A DNA stretch of 64,000 bases from Bathymodiolus brooksi (taxonomy: Eukaryota; Mollusca; Bivalvia; Mytilida; Modiolidae): positions 496,001-560,000 of the forward strand of contig OY804578.1 of NCBI GenBank assembly GCA_963680875.1, in the 5' to 3' direction. The stretch's first letter is position 1, and each line of letters starts with the position of its first letter. The translations under genes were made by a program, and so were the position numbers. The notes under the pieces were generated by a model, which saw nothing but the letters and a program-made list of their open reading frames with translations, made no database searches and had not been told where the DNA came from. Positions 40,141-53,884 of this stretch are shown in pieces.

Positions 40141-42477
40141 ACATCAACGTGATGACAAATAATTACTCTATCTCTGGTAATACGTCAACGCGATGACAAA
40201 TAATTACTTCATCTCCCAAAATACGTGAACGTGATGACAAATAATTACTTCATCTCCAGTAATACGTCAACGTGATGACAAATAATTACTTCATCTCCGA
40301 TAATACGTCAGCGTGATGGCAAATAATTGCTTCATCTCTAGTAATACGTCAGCGTGATGACTAATAATTACTTCATCTCCAGCAATATGTCAGCGTGATG
40401 ACAAAAAATTACTTCATTTCTGGTAATACGTCAGCGTGATGACACATAATTACTTCATCTCCGGTAATACGTCAACGTGATGACAAATAATTGCTCCATC
40501 TCCGGTAATACGTCAACGTTATTAAAAATAATTACTTCATCTCCTCCGGTAATAAGTCAGTGTGATGACAAATAATTACTTCATCTCCGGTAATATGTCA
40601 ACGTGTTGACAAAAATTACTTCATCTCCCATAATATATCAACGTGATGACAAATAATTACTTAATCTCCTGTAATGCGTCAATGTGATGACCAATAATTA
40701 CTTCATCTCTGATAATACGCTAACGTGATGACAAATAATTACTTCATCTCCGGTAATACGTCAGCGTGATGGCAAATAATTTCTTCATCTCTGGTAATAC
40801 GTCAGCGTGATGACTAATAATTACTTCATCTCCAGCAATATGTCAGCGTGATGACAAAAAATTACTTCATTTCTGGTAATACGTCAGCGTGATGACAAAT
40901 AATTACTTCATCTCCGGTAATACGTCAACGTGATGACAAATAATTGCTCCATCTCCGGTAATACGTCAACGTTATTAAAAATAATTACTTCATCTCCGGA
41001 AATACATCAATGTGGTGACAAATAATTACTTCATCTCCGGTAATAAGTCAGTGTGATGACAAATAATTACTTCATCTCCGGTAATATGTCAACGTGTTGA
41101 CAAAAATTACTTCATCTCCCATAATACATCAACGTGATGACAAATAATTACTTAATCTCCTGTAATGCGTCAATGTGATGACCAATAATTACTTCATCTC
41201 CGATAATACGTTAACGTGATGACAAATAATTACTTCATCTCCGGTAATACGTCAGCGTGATGGCAAATAATTTCTTCATCTCTGGTAATACGTCAGCGTG
41301 ATGACTAATAATTACTTCATCTCCAGCAATATGTCAGCGTGATGATAAAAAATTACTTCATTTCTGGTAATACGTCAGCGTGATGACAAATAATTGCTTC
41401 ATCTCCGGTAAAGCATCAACGTGATGACAAATAATTACTTCATCTCCGGTAATACGTCAATTTGATGACAAATAATTACTTCATCTCCGGTAATACATCA
41501 ACGTGATGACAAATAATTAGTCTATCTCTGGTAATACGTCAACGCGATGACAAATAATTACTTCATCTCCCAAAATACGTGAACGTGATGACAAATAATT
41601 ACTTCATCTCAAGTAATACGTCAACGTGATGACAAATAATTACTTCATCTCCGATAATACGTCAGCGTGATGACAAATAATTACTTCATCTTCGGTAATA
41701 AGTCAGTGTGATGACAAATAATTACTTCATCTCCGGTAATACGTCAGCGTGATGGCAAATAATTGCTTCTTCTCTGGTAATACGTCAGCGTGATGACTAA
41801 TAATTACTTCATCTCCAGCAATATATCAGCGTGATGACAAAAAATTACTTCATTTCTGGTAATACGTCAGCGTGATGAAAATAATTACTTCATCTCCGGT
41901 AATGCGTCAGCGTGATGACAAATAATTGCTTCATCTCCGGTAAAGCATCAACGTGATGACAAATAATTACTTCATCTCCGGTAATACGTCAATGTGATGA
42001 CAAATAATTACTTCATCTCCGGTAATACATCAACGTGATGACAAATAATTAATCTATCTCTGGTAATACGTCAACGCGATGACAAATAATTACTTCATCT
42101 CCCAAAATACGTGAACGTGATGACAAATAATTACTTCATCTCCAGTAATACGTGAACGTGATGACAAATAATTACTTCATCTCCGGTAATACGTCAGCGT
42201 GATGGCAAATGATTGCTTCATCTCTGGTAATACGTCAGCGTGATGACTAATAATTACTTCATCTCCAGCAATATGTCAGCGTGATGACAAAAAAATACTT
42301 CATTTCTGGTAATACGTCAGCGTGATGACAAATAATTACTTCATCTCCGGTAATACGTCAGCGTGATGACAAATAATTGCTTCATCTCCGGTAAAGCATC
42401 AACGTGATGAGAAATAATTACTTCATCTCCGGTAATACGTCAATGTGATGACAAATAATTACTTCATCTCCGGTAAT
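40141..42477. repeat. Epsilon-domain segment, 2,337 bp to next equivalent start
   Basis: D E F G H(CTCTAG) I J W(ACACATAATT) K', an off-register L/N fusion (40,510), O P(ATATATC) Q R(CGCTAACG) S T J W K' L-U, then A B C(AATTTG) D(ATTAGTC, 41,516) and the epsilon markers F(CTCAAG), CTTCGG plus N, TTCTTCTCTGG (41,766), CAATATATC, GATGAAAATAATT (40 bp) and GCGTCAG. The first ~710 bp recur at 42,478 and 52,143. Confidence 0.84.
40510..40553. repeat. Off-register L/N fusion monomer, 44 bp
   Basis: L (GTTATTAAAA) runs into N through CTCCTCCGG, giving a 44-bp unit: 38 bp lost instead of 41. The same junction is at 42,847-42,890 and 52,512-52,555. It is one of very few joins that break the 41-bp register and so marks a single ancestral event copied three times. 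Confidence 0.88.
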
Positions 42478-43374
42478 ACATCAACGTGATGACAAATAAT
42501 TACTCTATCTCTGGTAATACGTCAACGCGATGACAAATAATTACTTCATCTCCCAAAATACGTGAACGTGATGACAAATAATTACTTCATCTCCAGTAAT
42601 ACGTCAACGTGATGACAAATAATTACTTCATCTCCGATAATACGTCAGCGTGATGGCAAATAATTGCTTCATCTCTAGTAATACGTCAGCGTGATGACTA
42701 ATAATTACTTCATCTCCAGCAATATGTCAGCGTGATGACAAAAAATTACTTCATTTCTGGTAATACGTCAGCGTGATGACACATAATTACTTCATCTCCG
42801 GTAATACGTCAACGTGATGACAAATAATTGCTCCATCTCCGGTAATACGTCAACGTTATTAAAAATAATTACTTCATCTCCTCCGGTAATAAGTCAGTGT
42901 GATGACAAATAATTACTTCATCTCCGGTAATATGTCAACGTGTTGACAAAAATTACTTCATCTCCCATAATATATCAACGTGATGACAAATAATTACTTA
43001 ATCTCCTGTAATGCGTCAATGTGATGACCAATAATTACTTCATCTCTGATAATACGTTAACGTGATGACAAATAATTACTTCATCTCCGGTAATACGTCA
43101 GCGTGATGGCAAATAATTTCTTCATCTCTGGTAATACGTCAGCGTGATGACTAATAATTACTTCATCTCCAGCAATATGTCAGCGTGATGATAAAAAATT
43201 ACTTCATTTCTGGTAATACGTCAGCGTGATGACAAATAATTGCTTCATCTCCGGTAAAGCATCAACGTGATGACAAATAATTACTTCATCTCCGGTAATA
43301 CGTCAATGTGATGACAAATAATTACTTCATCTCCGGTAATACATCAACGTGATGACAAATAATTACTCTATCTC
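42478..43374. repeat. Epsilon-domain segment with second L/N fusion
   Basis: D E F G H I J W(ACACATAATT) K' L/N O P(ATATATC) Q R S T U A B C, matching 40,141 onward for about 710 bp (offset 2,337) and 52,143 onward (offset 9,665). After that it continues as an alpha-like tail (U A B C). Confidence 0.84.
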
Positions 43375-46322
43375 TGGTAATACGTCAACGCGATGACAAA
43401 TAATTACTTCATCTCCCAAAATACGTGAACGTGATGACAAATAATTACTTCATCTCCAGTAATACGTCAACGTGATGACAAATAATTACTTCATCTCCGA
43501 TAATACGTCAGCGTGATGGCAAATAATTGCTTCATCTCTAGTAATACGTCAGCGTGATGACTAATAATTACTTCATCTCTAGCAATATGTCAGCGTGATG
43601 ACAAAAAATTACTTCATTTCTGGTAATACGTCAGCGTGATGACAAATAATTACTTCATCTCCGGTAATACGTCAACGTGATGACAAATAATTGCTCCATC
43701 TCCGGTAATACGTCAACGTTATTAAAAATAATTACTTCATCTCCGGAAATACATCAATGTGGTGACAAATAATTACTTCATCTCCGGTAATAAGTCAGTG
43801 TGATGACAAATAATTACTTCATCTCCGGTAATATGTCAACGTGTTGACAAAAATTACTTCATCTCCCATAATACATCAACGTGATGACAAATAATTACTT
43901 AATCTCCTGTAATGCGTCAATGTGATGACCAATAATTACTTCATCTCTGATAATACGTTAACGTGATGACAAATAATTACTTCATCTCCGGTAATACGTC
44001 AGCGTGATGGCAAATAATTTCTTCATCTCTGGTAATACGTCAGCGTGATGACTAATAATTACTTCATCTCCAGCAATATGTCAGCGTGATGATAAAAAAT
44101 TACTTCATTTCTGGTAATACGTCAGCGTGATGACAAATAATTGCTTCATCTCCGGTAAAGCATCAACGTGATGACAAATAATTACTTCATCTCCGGTAAT
44201 ACGTCAATTTGATGACAAATAATTACTTCATCTCCGGTAATACATCAACGTGATGACAAATAATTAGTCTATCTCTGGTAATACGTCAACGCGATGACAA
44301 ATAATTACTTCATCTCCCAAAATACGTGAACGTGATGACAAATAATTACTTCATCTCAAGTAATACGTCAACGTGATGACAAATAATTACTTCATCTCCG
44401 ATAATACGTCAGCGTGATGACAAATAATTACTTCATCTTCGGTAATAAGTCAGTGTGATGACAAATAATTACTTCATCTCCGGTAATACGTCAGCGTGAT
44501 GGCAAATAATTGCTTCTTCTCTGGTAATACGTCAGCGTGATGACTAATAATTACTTCATCTCCAGCAATATATCAGCGTGATGACAAAAAATTACTTCAC
44601 TTCTGGTAATACGTCAGCGTGATGAAAATAATTACATCATCTCCGGTAATGCGTCAGCGTGATGACAAATAATTGCTTCATCTCCGGTAAAGCATCAACG
44701 TGATGACAAATAATTACTTCATCTCCGGTAATACGTCAATGTGATGACAAATAATTACTTCATCTCCGGTAATACATCAACGTGATGACAAATAATTAAT
44801 CTATCTCTGGTAATACGTCAACGCGATGACAAATAATTACTTCATCTCCCAAAATACGTGAACGTGATGACAAATAATTACTTCATCTCCAGTAATACAT
44901 GAACGTGATGACAAATAATTACTTCATCTCCGATAATACGTCAGCGTGATGACAAATAATTACTTCATCTTCGGTAATCAGTCAGTGTGATGACAAATAA
45001 TTACTTCATCTCCGGTAAAACGTCAGCGTGATGGCAAATAATTGCTTCATCTCTAGTAATACGTCAGCGTGATGACTAATAATTACTTCATCTCCAGCAA
45101 TATGTCAGCGTGATGACAAAAAATTACTTCATTTCTGGTAATACGTCAGCGTGATGACAAATAATTACTTCATCTCCGGTAATACGTCAACGTGATGACA
45201 AATAATTGCTCCATCTCCGGTAATACGTCAACGTTATTAAAAATAATTACTTCATCTCCGGAAATACATCAATGTGGTGACAAATAATTACTTCATCTCC
45301 GGTAATAAGTCAGTGTGATGACAAATAATTACTTCATCTCCGGTAATATGTCAACGTGTTGACAAAAATTACTTCATCTCCCATAATACATCAACGTGAT
45401 GACAAATAATTACTTAATCTCCTGTAATGCGTCAATGTGATGACCAATAATTACTTCATCTCTGATAATACGTTAACGTGATGACAAATAATTACTTCAT
45501 CTCCGGTAATACGTCAGCGTGATGGCAAATAATTTCTTCATCTCTGGTAATACGTCAGCGTGATGACTAATAATTACTTCATCTCCAGCAATATGTCAGC
45601 GTGATGATAAAAAATTACTTCATTTCTGGTAATACGTCAGCGTGATGACAAATAATTGCTTCATCTCCGGTAAAGCATCAACGTGATGACAAATAATTAC
45701 TTCATCTCCGGTAATACGTCAATTTGATGACAAATAATTACTTCATCTCCGGTAATACATCAACGTGATGACAAATAATTAGTCTATCTCTGGTAATACG
45801 TCAACGCGATGACAAATAATTACTTCATCTCCCAAAATACGTGAACGTGATGACAAATAATTACTTCATCTCAAGTAATACGTCAACGTGATGACAAATA
45901 ATTACTTCATCTCCGATAATACGTCAGCGTGATGACAAATAATTACTTCATCTTCGGTAATAAGTCAGTGTGATGACAAATAATTACTTCATCTCCGGTA
46001 ATACGTCAGCGTGATGGCAAATAATTGCTTCTTCTCTGGTAATACGTCAGCGTGATGACTAATAATTACTTCATCTCCAGCAATATATCAGCGTGATGAC
46101 AAAAAATTACTTCATTTCTGGTAATACGTCAGCGTGATGAAAATAATTACTTCATCTCCGGTAATGCGTCAGCGTGATGACAAATAATTGCTTCATCTCC
46201 GGTAAAGCATCAACGTGATGACAAATAATTACTTCATCTCCGGTAATACGTCAATGTGATGACAAATAATTACTTCATCTCCGGTAATACATCAACGTGA
46301 TGACAAATAATTAATCTATCTC
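43375..46322. repeat. 2,948-bp tandem repeat, copy 1 (72 monomers)
   Basis: Starts in D/E and contains I with CTCTAGCAAT (43,577), an alpha-like L-U tail, D(ATTAGTC) at 44,263, the epsilon markers, ACATGAACG (44,897), CTTCGGTAATCAG, GGTAAAACG, a second alpha-like tail and ATTAGTC again at 45,778. All of these recur 2,948 bp downstream. The start is approximate: D reads ATTACTC just before 43,375 but ATTAATC at the equivalent point of copy 2. Confidence 0.86.
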
Positions 46323-49270
46323 TGGTAATACGTCAACGCGATGACAAATAATTACTTCATCTCCCAAAATACGTGAACGTGATGACAAATAATTACTTCA
46401 TCTCCAGTAATACGTCAACGTGATGACAAATAATTACTTCATCTCCGATAATACGTCAGCGTGATGGCAAATAATTGCTTCATCTCTAGTAATACGTCAG
46501 CGTGATGACTAATAATTACTTCATCTCTAGCAATATGTCAGCGTGATGACAAAAAATTACTTCATTTCTGGTAATACGTCAGCGTGATGACAAATAATTA
46601 CTTCATCTCCGGTAATACGTCAACGTGATGACAAATAATTGCTCCATCTCCGGTAATACGTCAACGTTATTAAAAATAATTACTTCATCTCCGGAAATAC
46701 ATCAATGTGGTGACAAATAATTACTTCATCTCCGGTAATAAGTCAGTGTGATGACAAATAATTACTTCATCTCCGGTAATATGTCAACGTGTTGACAAAA
46801 ATTACTTCATCTCCCATAATACATCAACGTGATGACAAATAATTACTTAATCTCCTGTAATGCGTCAATGTGATGACCAATAATTACTTCATCTCTGATA
46901 ATACGTTAACGTGATGACAAATAATTACTTCATCTCCGGTAATACGTCAGCGTGATGGCAAATAATTTCTTCATCTCTGGTAATACGTCAGCGTGATGAC
47001 TAATAATTACTTCATCTCCAGCAATATGTCAGCGTGATGATAAAAAATTACTTCATTTCTGGTAATACGTCAGCGTGATGACAAATAATTGCTTCATCTC
47101 CGGTAAAGCATCAACGTGATGACAAATAATTACTTCATCTCCGGTAATACGTCAATTTGATGACAAATAATTACTTCATCTCCGGTAATACATCAACGTG
47201 ATGACAAATAATTAGTCTATCTCTGGTAATACGTCAACGCGATGACAAATAATTACTTCATCTCCCAAAATACGTGAACGTGATGACAAATAATTACTTC
47301 ATCTCAAGTAATACGTCAACGTGATGACAAATAATTACTTCATCTCCGATAATACGTCAGCGTGATGACAAATAATTACTTCATCTTCGGTAATAAGTCA
47401 GTGTGATGACAAATAATTACTTCATCTCCGGTAATACGTCAGCGTGATGGCAAATAATTGCTTCTTCTCTGGTAATACGTCAGCGTGATGACTAATAATT
47501 ACTTCATCTCCAGCAATATATCAGCGTGATGACAAAAAATTACTTCATTTCTGGTAATACGTCAGCGTGATGAAAATAATTACTTCATCTCCGGTAATGC
47601 GTCAGCGTGATGACAAATAATTGCTTCATCTCCGGTAAAGCATCAACGTGATGACAAATAATTACTTCATCTCCGGTAATACGTCAATGTGATGACAAAT
47701 AATTACTTCATCTCCGGTAATACATCAACGTGATGACAAATAATTAATCTATCTCTGGTAATACGTCAACGCGATGACAAATAATTACTTCATCTCCCAA
47801 AATACGTGAACGTGATGACAAATAATTACTTCATCTCCAGTAATACATGAACGTGATGACAAATAATTACTTCATCTCCGATAATACGTCAGCGTGATGA
47901 CAAATAATTACTTCATCTTCGGTAATCAGTCAGTGTGATGACAAATAATTACTTCATCTCCGGTAAAACGTCAGCGTGATGGCAAATAATTGCTTCATCT
48001 CTAGTAATACGTCAGCGTGATGACTAATAATTACTTCATCTCCAGCAATATGTCAGCGTGATGACAAAAAATTACTTCATTTCTGGTAATACGTCAGCGT
48101 GATGACAAATAATTACTTCATCTCCGGTAATACGTCAACGTGATGACAAATAATTGCTCCATCTCCGGTAATACGTCAACGTTATTAAAAATAATTACTT
48201 CATCTCCGGAAATACATCAATGTGGTGACAAATAATTACTTCATCTCCGGTAATAAGTCAGTGTGATGACAAATAATTACTTCATCTCCGGTAATATGTC
48301 AACGTGTTGACAAAAATTACTTCATCTCCCATAATACATCAACGTGATGACAAATAATTACTTAATCTCCTGTAATGCGTCAATGTGATGACCAATAATT
48401 ACTTCATCTCTGATAATACGTTAACGTGATGACAAATAATTACTTCATCTCCGGTAATACGTCAGCGTGATGGCAAATAATTTCTTCATCTCTGGTAATA
48501 CGTCAGCGTGATGACTAATAATTACTTCATCTCCAGCAATATGTCAGCGTGATGATAAAAAATTACTTCATTTCTGGTAATACGTCAGCGTGATGACAAA
48601 TAATTGCTTCATCTCCGGTAAAGCATCAACGTGATGACAAATAATTACTTCATCTCCGGTAATACGTCAATTTGATGACAAATAATTACTTCATCTCCGG
48701 TAATACATCAACGTGATGACAAATAATTAGTCTATCTCTGGTAATACGTCAACGCGATGACAAATAATTACTTCATCTCCCAAAATACGTGAACGTGATG
48801 ACAAATAATTACTTCATCTCAAGTAATACGTCAACGTGATGACAAATAATTACTTCATCTCCGATAATACGTCAGCGTGATGACAAATAATTACTTCATC
48901 TTCGGTAATAAGTCAGTGTGATGACAAATAATTACTTCATCTCCGGTAATACGTCAGCGTGATGGCAAATAATTGCTTCTTCTCTGGTAATACGTCAGCG
49001 TGATGACTAATAATTACTTCATCTCCAGCAATATATCAGCGTGATGACAAAAATTACTTCATTTCTGGTAATACGTCAGCGTGATGAAAATAATTACTTC
49101 ATCTCCGGTAATGCGTCAGCGTGATGACAAATAATTGCTTCATCTCCGGTAAAGCATCAACGTGATGACAAATAATTACTTCATCTCCGGTAATACGTCA
49201 ATGTGATGACAAATAATTACTTCATCTCCGGTAATACATCAACGTGATGACAAATAATTAATCTATCTCT
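46323..49270. repeat. 2,948-bp tandem repeat, copy 2
   Basis: Markers match copy 1: CTCTAG at 46,525, ATTAGTC at 47,211 and 48,726, ACATGAACG at 47,845. The match continues to about 49,350 and is then lost where F is followed by CCAGTAATACGTGAACG and the AATGATTGC monomer. One J near 49,050 has lost an A relative to copy 1. Confidence 0.86.
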
Positions 49271-52200
49271 GGTAATACGTCAACGCGATGACAAATAATT
49301 ACTTCATCTCCCAAAATACGTGAACGTGATGACAAATAATTACTTCATCTCCAGTAATACGTGAACGTGATGACAAATAATTACTTCATCTCCGGTAATA
49401 CGTCAGCGTGATGGCAAATGATTGCTTCATCTCTGGTAATACGTCAGCGTGATGACTAATAATTACTTCATCTCCAGCAATATGTCAGCGTGATGACAAA
49501 AAAATACTTCATTTCTGGTAATACGTCAGCGTGATGACAAATAATTACTTCATCTCCGGTAATACGTCAGCGTGATGACAAATAATTGCTTCATCTCCGG
49601 TAAAGCATCAACGTGATGAGAAATAATTACTTCATCTCCGGTAATACGTCAATTTGATGACAAATAATTACTTCATCTCCGGTAATACATCAACGTGATG
49701 ACAAATAATTAGTCTATCTCTGGTAATACGTCAACGCGATGACAAATAATTACTTCATCTCCCAAAATACGTGAACGTGATGACAAATAATTACTTCATC
49801 TCAAGTAATACGTCAACGTGATGACAAATAATTACTTCATCTCCGATAATACGTCAGCGTGATGACAAATAATTACTTCATCTTCGGTAATAAGTCAGTG
49901 TGATGACAAATAATTACTTCATCTCCGGTAATACGTCAGCGTGATGGCAAATAATTGCTTCTTCTCTGGTAATACGTCAGCGTGATGACTAATAATTACT
50001 TCATCTCCAGCAATATATCAGCGTGATGACAAAAAATTACTTCATTTCTGGTAATACGTCAGCGTGATGAAAATAATTACTTCATCTCCGGTAATGCGTC
50101 AGCGTGATGACAAATAATTGCTTCATCTCCGGTAAAGCATCAACGTGATGACAAATAATTACTTCATCTCCGGTAATACGTCAATGTGATGACAAATAAT
50201 TACTTCATCTCCGGTAATACATCAACGTGATGACAAATAATTAATCTATCTCTGGTAATACGTCAACGCGATGACAAATAATTACTTCATCTCCCAAAAT
50301 ACGTGAACGTGATGACAAATAATTACTTCATCTCCAGTAATACATGAACGTGATGACAAATAATTACTTCATCTCCGATAATACGTCAGCGTGATGACAA
50401 ATAATTACTTCATCTTCGGTAATCAGTCAGTGTGATGACAAATAATTACTTCATCTCCGGTAAAACGTCAGCGTGATGGCAAATAATTGCTTCATCTCTA
50501 GTAATACGTCAGCGTGATGACTAATAATTACTTCATCTCCAGCAATATGTCAGCGTGATGACAAATAATTACTTCATCTCCGGTAATACGTCAACGTGAT
50601 GACAAATAATTGCTCCATCTCCGGTAATACGTCAACGTTATTAAAAATAATTACTTCATCTCCGGAAATACATAAATGTGGTGACAAATAATTACTTCAT
50701 CTCCGGTAATAAGTCAGTGTGATGACAAATAATTACTTCATCTCCGGTAATATGTCAACGTGTTGACAAAAATTACTTCATCTCCCATAATACATCAACG
50801 TGATGACAAATAATTACTTAATCTCCTGTAATGCGTCAATGTGATGACCAATAATTACTTCATCTCTGATAATACGTTAACGTGATGACAAATAATTACT
50901 TCATCTCCGGTAATACGTCAGCGTGATGGCAAATAATTTCTTCATCTCTGGTAATACGTCAGCGTGATGACTAATAATTACTTCATCTCCAGCAATATGT
51001 CAGCGTGATGATAAAAAATTACTTCATTTCTGGTAATACGTCAGCGTGATGACAAATAATTGCTTCATCTCCGGTAAAGCATCAACGTGATGACAAATAA
51101 TTACTTCATCTCCGGTAATACGTCAATTTGATGACAAATAATTACTTCATCTCCGGTAATACATCAACGTGATGACAAATAATTAGTCTATCTCTGGTAA
51201 TACGTCAACGCGATGACAAATAATTACTTCATCTCCCAAAATACGTGAACGTGATGACAAATAATTACTTCATCTCAAGTAATACGTCAACGTGATGACA
51301 AATAATTACTTCATCTCCGATAATACGTCAGCGTGATGACAAATAATTACTTCATCTTCGGTAATAAGTCAGTGTGATGACAAATAATTACTTCATCTCC
51401 GGTAATACGTCAGCGTGATGGCAAATAATTGCTTCTTCTCTGGTAATACGTCAGCGTGATGACTAATAATTACTTCATCTCCAGCAATATATCAGCGTGA
51501 TGACAAAAATTACTTCATTTCTGGTAATACGTCAGCGTGATGAAAATAATTACTTCATCTCCGGTAATGCGTCAGCGTGATGACAAATAATTGCTTCATC
51601 TCCGGTAAAGCATCAACGTGATGACAAATAATTACTTCATCTCCGGTAATACGTCAATGTGATGACAAATAATTACTTCATCTCCGGTAATACATCAACG
51701 TGATGACAAATAATTAATCTATCTCTGGTAATACGTCAACGCGATGACAAATAATTACTTCATCTCCCAAAATACGTGAACGTGATGACAAATAATTACT
51801 TCATCTCCAGTAATACGTGAACGTGATGACAAATAATTACTTCATCTCCGGTAATACGTCAGCGTGATGGCAAATGATTGCTTCATCTCTGGTAATACGT
51901 CAGCGTGATGACTAATAATTACTTCATCTCCAGCAATATGTCAGCGTGATGACAAAAAAATACTTCATTTCTGGTAATACGTCAGCGTGATGACAAATAA
52001 TTACTTCATCTCCGGTAATACGTCAGCGTGATGACAAATAATTGCTTCATCTCCGGTAAAGCATCAACGTGATGAGAAATAATTACTTCATCTCCGGTAA
52101 TACGTCAATGTGATGACAAATAATTACTTCATCTCCGGTAATACATCAACGTGATGACAAATAATTACTCTATCTCTGGTAATACGTCAACGCGATGACA

Positions 52201-53884
52201 AATAATTACTTCATCTCCCAAAATACGTGAACGTGATGACAAATAATTACTTCATCTCCAGTAATACGTCAACGTGATGACAAATAATTACTTCATCTCC
52301 GATAATACGTCAGCGTGATGGCAAATAATTGCTTCATCTCTAGTAATACGTCAGCGTGATGACTAATAATTACTTCATCTCCAGCAATATGTCAGCGTGA
52401 TGACAAAAAATTACTTCATTTCTGGTAATACGTCAGCGTGATGACACATAATTACTTCATCTCCGGTAATACGTCAACGTGATGACAAATAATTGCTCCA
52501 TCTCCGGTAATACGTCAACGTTATTAAAAATAATTACTTCATCTCCTCCGGTAATAAGTCAGTGTGATGACAAATAATTACTTCATCTCCGGTAATATGT
52601 CAACGTGTTGACAAAAATTACTTCATCTCCCATAATATATCAACGTGATGACAAATAATTACTTAATCTCCTGTAATGCGTCAATGTGATGACCAATAAT
52701 TACTTCATCTCTGATAATACGTTAACGTGATGACAAATAATTACTTCATCTCCGGTAATACGTCAGCGTGATGGCAAATAATTTCTTCATCTCTGGTAAT
52801 ACGTCAGCGTGATGACTAATAATTACTTCATCTCCAGCAATATGTCAGCGTGATGATAAAAAATTACTTCATTTCTGGTAATACGTCAGCGTGATGACAA
52901 ATAATTACTTCATCTCCGGTAATACGTCAACGTGATGACAAATAATTGCTCCATCTTCGGTAATACGTCAACGTTATTAAAAATAATTACTTCATCTCCG
53001 GAAATACATCAATGTGGTGACAAATAATTACTTCATCTCCGGTAATAAGTCAGTGTGATGACAAATAATTACTTCATCTCCGGTAATATGTCAACGTGTC
53101 GACAAAAATTACTTCATCTCCCATAATACATCAACGTGATGACAAATAATTACTTAATCTCCTGTAATGCGTCAATGTGATGACCAATAATTACTTCATC
53201 TCTGATAATACGTTAACGTGATGACAAATAATTACTTCATCTCCGGTAATACGTCAGCGTGATGGCAAATAATTTCTTCATCTCTGGTAATACGTCAGCG
53301 TGATGACTAATAATTACTTCATCTCCAGCAATATGTCAGCGTGATGATAAAAAATTACTTCATTTCTGGTAATACGTCAGCGTGATGACAAATAATTGCT
53401 TCATCTCCGGTAAAGCATCAACGTGATGACAAATAATTACTTCATCTCCGGTAATACGTCAATTTGATGACAAATAATTACTTCATCTCCGGTAATACAT
53501 CAACGTGATGACAAATAATTAGTCTATCTCTGGTAATACGTCAACGCGATGACAAATAATTACTTCATCTCCCAAAATACGTGAACGTGATGACAAATAA
53601 TTACTTCATCTCAAGTAATACGTCAACGTGATGACAAATAATTACTTCATCTCCGATAATACGTCAGCGTGATGACAAATAATTACTTCATCTTCGGTAA
53701 TAAGTCAGTGTGATGACAAATAATTACTTCATCTCCGGTAATACGTCAGCGTGATGGCAAATAATTGCTTCTTCTCTGGTAATACGTCAGCGTGATGACT
53801 AATAATTACTTCATCTCCAGCAATATATCAGCGTGATGACAAAAAATTACTTCATTTCTGGTAATACGTCAGCGTGATGAAAAT
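49271..53884. repeat. Epsilon-domain mosaic with dispersed duplications
   Basis: About 112 monomers built from the same epsilon and delta markers: AATGATTGC monomers (about 49,410 and 51,868), GATGAG B monomers, D(ATTAGTC) at 49,708, 51,182 and 53,518, and the L/N fusion at 52,512. Roughly 50,557-52,896 matches 40,890-43,230 at an offset of 9,665-9,666 bp, the 1-bp difference being a lost A in J near 51,505. An O monomer carries GTCGAC at 53,098-53,103. Confidence 0.82.

Noticed and set aside
53098..53103. GTCGAC palindrome as a functional site
   Set aside because: It is a single T-to-C change in an O monomer (GTTGAC to GTCGAC) seen once; chance is a sufficient explanation.
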